From positions 49,749 through 113,748 of the forward strand of contig NZ_JACVVE010000019.1 in assembly GCF_016648105.1 (NCBI RefSeq): DNA of 64,000 nt, in the 5' to 3' direction. Positions 59,135-64,000 of the stretch are shown here, piece after piece (positions within the stretch are counted from its first letter, which is position 1; each line of letters begins with the position of its first letter). The position numbers and the translations under genes were made by a program. The notes under the pieces were generated by a model. It did no database searches. It saw nothing but the letters and a program-made list of their open reading frames with translations, and was not told the origin of the DNA. The DNA comes from Pseudomonas sp. S31 (GTDB lineage Bacteria > Pseudomonadota > Gammaproteobacteria > Pseudomonadales > Pseudomonadaceae).

Positions 59135-60340
59135 ATGCCCACCACCCTCCACAGCCCGCACCTTCACGACCGCTTCCAGGCCCTCGACCAGTTCCTGGCC
59201 GAGCACCAACCGCTGTGGAAACCCCGCCCCTTCACCGCCCTGCGCCTGGACTGGGAGGCCACCTACCCCGAACTCGCCGCGCACCTGCGCCAGTGCTCCC
59301 TGGCCGACGCCGAAGCCGACCTGGACCCGCAAAGCCTGCCTGCGCCCTTTCCGCAACTGGCAGCCCAGGCCCTGCAACTGTCGTCGGTAGGCGAACTGCC
59401 CGACACCGGCCTACCACCCGCCGGGCATCGCCTCGACGTCAACGTCCCCGGACGCAAGTGGCAACAGATCGAAGCCTTCAGCCGCCGCCTGGGCTTCGCC
59501 CAGCAGACCCGGCACTGGCTCGACTGGTGCTCGGGCAAGGGCCACCTAGGCCGCCGCCTGCTGCAACCCGACCAGCAACTGACCTGCCTGGAATACGACC
59601 CCGCTCTGGTCGAAGCCGGCCAGGCCCTGAGCGACCACCATCATCTGCCAGCCAGCCACATTCGCCAGGATGTGATGACAGCCGGCAGCGCCGAGCACCT
59701 TGGCGGTGAAAAGAGCGTCGTGGCCCTGCACGCCTGCGGCGAGCTCCACGTTCAACTGCTGCGCCTGGCCAGCCAACACGGTTGCCGCCACATCGCCGTG
59801 GCGCCCTGTTGCTACAACCGCATCCACGGCAAGCACTACCAACCGTTATCCACAGCCGCGCAGCGCTCGCCCCTGGCCCTGACCCTGATCGACCTCGCCC
59901 TGCCGCTGAGCGAAGCCGTCACCGCCGGCGCCCGCGTGCGCCATCAGCGCGACCGCTCGATGGCCAGACGCCTGGGCTTCGACCTGCTACAACGCGAACA
60001 GCGCCAGCGCGACGAGTACTTGTCCACACCCTCGCTGCCGATCGCCTGGCTGGACAAGCCGTTCGAGCAGTACTGCCGCGAGCTGGCCGAACTGCGCCAG
60101 GTCCCCCTGAGCGGCAACCCGGACTGGGCAGCGCTGGAAGCCGCCGGCTGGCAGCGCCTGGCCGAGGTACGCAACCTGGAACGCGTGCGCAACCTGTTCC
60201 GCCGACCACTCGAACTGTGGCTGGTACTCGACCGGGCGCTGTTCCTCGAAGAACAGGGCTATCGCGTCAGCCTGGGCTCGTTCTGCGATTATTCGCTTAC
60301 GCCACGCAACCTGTTGCTACTGGCGGAACGCAACCGTTAG
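59135..60340 (+). CDS. SAM-dependent methyltransferase-like protein (PF13679/GSTCD-type)
   Basis: The protein has 401 residues. A Rossmann-like motif WLDWCSGKGHLGRRL at about 129-143 is the SAM-binding loop. LHACGELHVQLLRLA and VAPCCYNRIHGKHY follow, which match the methyltransferase domain found in GSTCD. The N-terminal 110 residues and the C-terminal third are less familiar. The substrate is unknown. It stands alone after a REP pair. Confidence 0.8.
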   Translation: MPTTLHSPHLHDRFQALDQFLAEHQPLWKPRPFTALRLDWEATYPELAAHLRQCSLADAEADLDPQSLPAPFPQLAAQALQLSSVGELPDTGLPPAGHRLDVNVPGRKWQQIEAFSRRLGFAQQTRHWLDWCSGKGHLGRRLLQPDQQLTCLEYDPALVEAGQALSDHHHLPASHIRQDVMTAGSAEHLGGEKSVVALHACGELHVQLLRLASQHGCRHIAVAPCCYNRIHGKHYQPLSTAAQRSPLALTLIDLALPLSEAVTAGARVRHQRDRSMARRLGFDLLQREQRQRDEYLSTPSLPIAWLDKPFEQYCRELAELRQVPLSGNPDWAALEAAGWQRLAEVRNLERVRNLFRRPLELWLVLDRALFLEEQGYRVSLGSFCDYSLTPRNLLLLAERNR

Positions 60341-60646
60341 CCACAGCACAACCTGTGGATAAGTCTGTGAACAAGCTTTTGATGAATGGTTGGATCCAAG
60401 CGCTATTTAAAGGGTTTCGCTTATTCCGCCAGGCCTGCCAAGGCCAATGAAAACAGGCGTTTGCGCAAAGACCGGCGGTTATGTCAACTGGCATGCCCTG
60501 CGCGCAATAGGCCGATGCCTCTTGTGCATAAACAGTTGATGTGCTTTTTGCTGAGCCGCTGAATTTCGTGTTTTCGGGGCTTTGTGAGGTGGTTTCCGAC
60601 TGTTCTGTACCCTGTCGCCGGCTGGGCGGCGACAGGGCCGTTTCGA
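60341..60646. other. 306-bp spacer, no gene seen
   Basis: This contains a TGTGGATAA box just after the methyltransferase stop and the terminator hairpin listed at 60610-60637. Nothing else was recognised. Confidence 0.4.
60610..60637 (-). terminator. Hairpin downstream of the DUF6124-type gene
   Basis: CCCTGTCGCC pairs with GGCGACAGGG, located 10 nt past the minus-strand stop. The U-tract is weak. Confidence 0.6.
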
Positions 60647-60865
60647 TCAACGCGCTCTGTTCCTGGCGATCTCGATATCGTTCATCAGCGCCTTGGCCAG
60701 ATGTGCAAGGTAGTCCGCGGCGCCCAGGAGCTTGTGAACGACCATGCCGCGGGTCAGCGCCTCGACTTGCGCCAGGGCGGCGAGCGGGGTGATGTTGTTG
60801 TGGGCGAAGAGGTAAGGGGTTTTGGGAAGGGGGAATGGTGGGTCGGGTACGATTTTCTTTTTCAT
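60647..60865 (-). CDS. Small DUF6124 (formerly DUF3077)-type protein
   Basis: The protein has 72 residues, MKKKIVPDPPFPLPKTPYLF, then NNITPLAALAQVEALTRGMV and YLAHLAKALMNDIEIARNR. This helical pattern is typical of a Pseudomonas-specific family often present in several copies and located near the repeat found upstream here. GGAGCTGCC precedes the ATG. Function unknown. The open frame continues upstream into repeat copy 1, but that part is probably untranslated. Confidence 0.8.
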   Translation of the reverse strand: MKKKIVPDPPFPLPKTPYLFAHNNITPLAALAQVEALTRGMVVHKLLGAADYLAHLAKALMNDIEIARNRAR

Positions 60866-60917
60866 GGCAGCTCCGTTGAATAGAAAAACCGCCACATCAG
60901 CCTTTCTCACGGACCTG

Positions 60918-61122
60918 GGTGGCAGTCGAACGCGGGGTGAGAAATCCGAGGGAACTACCAAGCTCGGCCAGACCGAAGTCTGCCCGCGTCCGACCGCCAT
61001 TACAGGCTTGCCAGGTAGCACCATTCGGGTTTCTCACGCCCGGTCGCCAACGGCGGCGACCCAGGAACGTTATCCCTGGGCCACTCCCCCGCCAACAGCG
61101 ATACCTCGCCAGCGGCCGTAGG
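60918..61122 (-). repeat. Structured repeat, copy 1
   Basis: A 205-bp unit upstream of the DUF6124-type gene. It begins GGTGGCAG and ends GATACCTCGCCAGCGGCCGT on the plus strand. Internal inverted arms GGGGTGAGAAATCC and GGGTTTCTCACGCCC flank a smaller hairpin CCAGACCGAAGTCTG. Copy 2 at 61312-61512 aligns along its whole length. Confidence 0.8.
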
Positions 61123-61243
61123 ATACGTCCGATCCAGCCAAGTTTCGAAGCATTCAGTTTCAGATTCAGAAATGCCCTACGACCAATCGCCCGACAGAGC
61201 CTGTGGTGGCGATTGTCCTGCTCAATCCTAGAACCAGCGAGGT

Positions 61244-61290
61244 CTCTGTGGGAGCGGGCTTGCCCCGCGAACACGGGCGCAGCCCGTGCC
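61244..61290. repeat. REP (GCAA type) fused to a GC hairpin
   Basis: CTGTGGGAGCGGGCTTGCCC is followed by CACGGGCGCAGCCCGTG. The GC hairpin recurs, without the REP, at about 61566-61583. Confidence 0.8.
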
Positions 61291-61311
61291 ATCCATCCCT
61301 AGATTTCCGGA

Positions 61312-61512
61312 GGTGGCAGCAGTGCGTGGGGTGAGAAACCGAGCGAATCCAGGAAGTCTCGGCCAGACAAAGTCTGCCCACGCACAGCCGCCATGAAAGA
61401 TGCCGGTAATACATTCGCGATCCGATTCTCACACCCGACCGCCCTGCCATGCAGCCCGACAACGTTATCCCCGGAGCCCCGCCTCCAGAGATACCTCGTC
61501 AGCAGTCGTAGG
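61312..61512 (-). repeat. Structured repeat, copy 2
   Basis: A 201-bp unit matching 60918-61122: same borders (GGTGGCAG to ATACCTCG and GTAGG), same arms (GGGGTGAGAAACCGAG and GATTCTCACACCCGA) and same central hairpin CCAGACAAAGTCTGCCCACG. The substitutions between copies keep the pairing, which argues for a selected RNA or DNA structure. Confidence 0.8.
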
Positions 61513-61716
61513 GCAAAAAACCAATCGATGTAGGTCGGGTCTATCTGGGCGCTAAAACGCCGTGAACACGGGCGAGCCCGTGCCATCCACCCCACCCCCG
61601 AACGGTGTATCATCCCCACCCCAAACCACTAAAAAGCTACGTCGCGCGCTGCCCGCCAGCCCCGCGACCGTCTGGCGTTGCCCCAGACCGACAATGGACT
61701 AACGGATCTAGAAATC

Positions 61717-61965
61717 GTGACCCAAGCCAAACCCCTCGCCCTGTTGGCCTTCACCCTGGCTCTGACCGCCTGCGCCAGCAGCAGCCCCGCCCCGCACTCC
61801 AGCAACCTCGACTGGAACACCCCCGGCATGCAGCTGGGCGGCGACAACGGCCTGCCGATGCGCCACGAGAGGCCCTGCCGCAAGCGCGGCTGCGACAACG
61901 ACAAGCTGTTCTTCAACCCAGGAAAGAGCGAGCCGAACGTCAACACCATCCATCGCGGCTGGTAA
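61717..61965 (+). CDS. Small predicted lipoprotein
   Basis: The protein has 82 residues from a GTG start (an ATG 13 codons upstream is also in frame). The signal sequence LALLAFTLALTAC ends in a lipobox with Cys near residue 18. The mature part is short and polar with two further cysteines (RHERPCRKRGCDNDKLFF). I do not recognise a family. Codon use is normal. Confidence 0.7.
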   Translation: MTQAKPLALLAFTLALTACASSSPAPHSSNLDWNTPGMQLGGDNGLPMRHERPCRKRGCDNDKLFFNPGKSEPNVNTIHRGW

Positions 61966-62024
61966 GAAAAATCTCCTTTTAGGCCGGTGACTTAGGTCGT
62001 TTGCGAGCAATCGCAAGGAAGTGG

Positions 62025-62052
62025 TTTACAGCCGGCCCGTGATCGCTATAAT
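62025..62052 (+). promoter_or_regulatory. Sigma70 promoter of tRNA-Thr
   Basis: TTTACA (62025-62030) and TATAAT (62047-62052), 16-nt spacer, ending 11 nt before the tRNA. Confidence 0.85.
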
Positions 62053-62063
62053 GACGCCCCATT

Positions 62064-62139
<76 letters not shown>

Positions 62140-62182
62140 TTCAAGGTTCCATAGAAAGCTTTCAAAATCTCTGGAACCCCCG

Positions 62183-62209
62183 AAAAACCCGCCTTCTGGC
62201 GGGTTTTTT
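62183..62209 (+). terminator. Rho-independent terminator after tRNA-Thr
   Basis: AAAAACCCGCC and GGCGGGTTTTTT form a stem with a TTCT loop and T-run. Confidence 0.9.
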
Positions 62210-62250
62210 CGTTTTGGCGTTCCGTCGGATTCCGAGGGTAGCCAGCGCTA

Positions 62251-62303
62251 ATAAGGGTACTTTTAAGGATACCTACCAATTCGACATTGGAAAGTACCCT
62301 TAT
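62251..62303. promoter_or_regulatory. Perfect inverted repeat overlapping the integrase start
   Basis: ATAAGGGTACTTT (62251-62263) and AAAGTACCCTTAT (62291-62303) are exact inverted copies, 27 nt apart. The right arm covers the A and T of the start codon. The core TACCCTTAT occurs again inside the gene at 62936 and 63179. It is probably an operator or integrase arm-type site. Confidence 0.6.
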
Positions 62304-63621
62304 GGCTCGCACAACGGCTCCCCTTACCGACAACGCCTGCCGCTCTGCAAAGGCTCGCGAACGTGAGTACAAGCTTTTTGACGGCGATGGTCTTTACCTG
62401 CTCGTGAAGCCCAACGGTCGCAAAGGCTGGCGGCTCAGGTACGTGAAGCCCGATGGTCGCGAGGGCCTGACCTCACTCGGCAATTACCCGGTGGTCGGGC
62501 TGGCTGACGCTCGCCACAAGCGCTTCGAGCTCAAACAGCAGCTCGCCAACGGCATTGACCCCATCCAATCCAAGCAGCAGGCCAAGGTGCAAGCCGTAAT
62601 CAATGGCCGTACCTTCGAAAGCGTTGCGCTCGATTGGTATGCCGGGATGGTGCCCAAGTGGGCGCCGGGCCACGCCAAGACTGTACTCAGCCGGTTGAAG
62701 ACTCATGTATTCCCGTTACTCGGTGCCAGGGCAATCGTTGAGTTGGACACCCACGACCTCATGCAGCCACTAGAAGCCGTGACGAAGCGCGGCACCATCG
62801 ACGTGGCGCTCAGGATCAAGAACTACCTGCAAAGCATCATGCGCGAAGCCAAGCGGCTGCGGCTGATCACGACGAACCCAGCCCACGACCTCGATGGCTC
62901 AATCAGAGCACCACGGGTTACACATCGACCCGCGCTACCCTTATCGCGGCTGCCAGAGCTACAGGCACGCATCGACGACTACAAAGGTCGTCCACTCACA
63001 CGCCTTACCGTGATGCTGTCGCTGCACGTGTTCGTACGCTCCAGTGAGCTGCGCTTCGCCCGCTGGAACGAGTTCGACCTCAATCGCGGCATCTGGGAGA
63101 TCCCCGACACTCGCCCGGCGCTCGACGGCGTACCGTTTTCCACAAGGGGTACGAAAATGGCCGGAGACATTCACGTTGTACCCTTATCGCCGCAGGCAGT
63201 GGCCTTGCTTGAGCAGATCCACGCGATCACCGGCAAGTTCGACCTGGTGTTCGCGGGAGATGCCAAACCGTGGAAACCGATGTCCGAGAACACGGTGAAT
63301 GCCGCGCTCAGGACGATGGGCTACGACACCAAGGTGGATATTTGCGGCCACGGATTCCGTGCCATGGCGTGCAGCGCGCTGGTCGAGTCCGGGCTGTGGT
63401 CAGAGATAGCGATCGAGCGCCAGATGAGCCACAAGGAACGCAACAACGTGCGGGCGGCTTATACCCACAAGGCCGAGTTCCTCGAAGAGCGCCGGATGAT
63501 CATGACCTGGTGGAGTCGGTTTCTGGAGGCGAACCGCGAGGACCATGTGACGCCGCATGAGTTTGCCAAGCAGACGGGCGAGAACGTCACGTGCCTTCGC
63601 AGTGCCAAGAGGACCGAGTAA
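62302..63621 (+). CDS. P4-type tyrosine site-specific integrase
   Basis: The protein has 439 residues. The N-terminal DUF4102 arm-binding domain (ACRSAKAREREYKLFDGDGL, YLLVKPNGRKGWRLRY) is followed by a SAM-like core-binding domain and the catalytic domain. Visible catalytic residues: Arg in FVRSSELRFARW, H-x-x-R in HGFRAMACSAL, and Tyr in RAAYTHKAEF. The start MARTTAPLTD was chosen over an ATG five codons earlier. It reads away from tRNA-Thr, the usual layout for a tRNA-integrated island. Confidence 0.94.
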   Translation: MARTTAPLTDNACRSAKAREREYKLFDGDGLYLLVKPNGRKGWRLRYVKPDGREGLTSLGNYPVVGLADARHKRFELKQQLANGIDPIQSKQQAKVQAVINGRTFESVALDWYAGMVPKWAPGHAKTVLSRLKTHVFPLLGARAIVELDTHDLMQPLEAVTKRGTIDVALRIKNYLQSIMREAKRLRLITTNPAHDLDGSIRAPRVTHRPALPLSRLPELQARIDDYKGRPLTRLTVMLSLHVFVRSSELRFARWNEFDLNRGIWEIPDTRPALDGVPFSTRGTKMAGDIHVVPLSPQAVALLEQIHAITGKFDLVFAGDAKPWKPMSENTVNAALRTMGYDTKVDICGHGFRAMACSALVESGLWSEIAIERQMSHKERNNVRAAYTHKAEFLEERRMIMTWWSRFLEANREDHVTPHEFAKQTGENVTCLRSAKRTE

Positions 63622-64000
63622 CTCGCCGCACCACCGCATCAAACTCGCTGTGACGTTACCCACAGCACCGCATGAAGCTTCTCCGCGCGGGTCCTTTCAA
63701 ACGGGGCTGCAAAGCCGCCCCGTTTGAAAGGACCATACCTAAGAAAAAAACTGCTGGCACAGCTTACGTCTGTGGAAAACCACTGATGTCCACCGGGGGA
63801 TAGTTTTATCCACAGGTGCTAAATCACTGAAATTGCTATGCTTGACGAACATTGTCCACAAGCGTAGACCGGGAGTTGCAAGCGCTGTCGATGACAGCAC
63901 CCCAGGTGACCCGAGCCTTCAAGGTCACGCCGCTCTCGCGGTGGTTCTCCCCAAGGGCGATTCGCATCCGGCAGCTCGCCCGGTCACTACCCATGTGATG
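63622..64000. other. 379-bp end region, no gene seen
   Basis: It holds a perfect 17-bp hairpin (63691-63733), a TTATCCACA site at about 63809 and a TTGTCCACA site at about 63853. The next island gene lies beyond the window. Confidence 0.4.
63691..63733. repeat. Perfect 17-bp inverted repeat
   Basis: GTCCTTTCAAACGGGGC pairs exactly with GCCCCGTTTGAAAGGAC across the 9-nt loop TGCAAAGCC. No T-run follows on either strand, so it is not a standard terminator. Confidence 0.7.

Noticed and set aside
60897..61619. Minus-strand open frames of 131 and 106 codons in the structured repeats
   Set aside because: The two proteins resemble each other only because the DNA units are duplicated; pairing-preserving changes favour a structured element.
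63800..63862. Plasmid or phage replication origin from TTATCCACA-like sites near the right end
   Set aside because: Such sites occur throughout the window, including inside ETF and methyltransferase genes, and no replication gene is present.

Overview
The window looks like a chromosomal segment of a Pseudomonas of the P. putida group. Three things point there: high GC coding bias, many REP palindromes of the P. putida type (cores such as GCGGGTAAACCCGC next to CTCCTACAG), and gene order and protein sequences typical of the glycine betaine/carnitine catabolic region of that group. All names come from reading motifs and family resemblance; no database search was run.

Region 1 (1-26.1 kb) and 37.5-44.0 kb form a quaternary-amine catabolic locus. 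Carnitine goes through caiX-cdhC-cdhA-cdhB under CdhR. Choline is taken up by choXWV. Glycine betaine is demethylated by GbcA/GbcB, dimethylglycine by DgcA/DgcB with a dedicated ETF pair, and sarcosine by SoxBDA(G). GlyA, threonine aldolase and L-serine dehydratase link the glycine and C1 products to serine and pyruvate. GbdR is the expected master activator. Inside the locus sit a chemoreceptor, a zapA/TIGR02449 cell-division pair, a REP-associated tyrosine transposase (RAYT), an M19-type dipeptidase homologue that has lost key metal ligands, and a small DUF5943-type gene.

Region 2 (19.4-21.3 kb and 26.1-37.4 kb) is more accessory. It has a secreted metallophosphoesterase with a beta-gamma-crystallin-like tail, an LprI-like protein, a PI-PLC X-domain protein and a candidate intergenic sRNA. 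It also has a five-gene cell-surface-signalling operon: ECF sigma factor, FecR-type anti-sigma, TonB-dependent receptor with STN domain, M16 peptidase lipoprotein, and SbmA/YddA-type ABC transporter. A Fur box precedes it. The gene set resembles the FusACD / YddAB-PqqL systems for importing and cleaving a protein to obtain iron.

Region 3 (44.2-60.3 kb) is housekeeping: hisBH-DUF2164-hisAF, an OFA-family transporter, asmA-mutY-yggX, tRNA-Phe, a GABA-type permease, a basic amino acid ABC transporter and a methyltransferase.

Region 4 (60.6-64.0 kb) holds a small DUF6124-type gene preceded by two copies of a 200-bp structured repeat, a small lipoprotein, tRNA-Thr(UGU), and a P4-type integrase directly downstream of it. 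This is probably the left edge of a genomic island that continues past the window.
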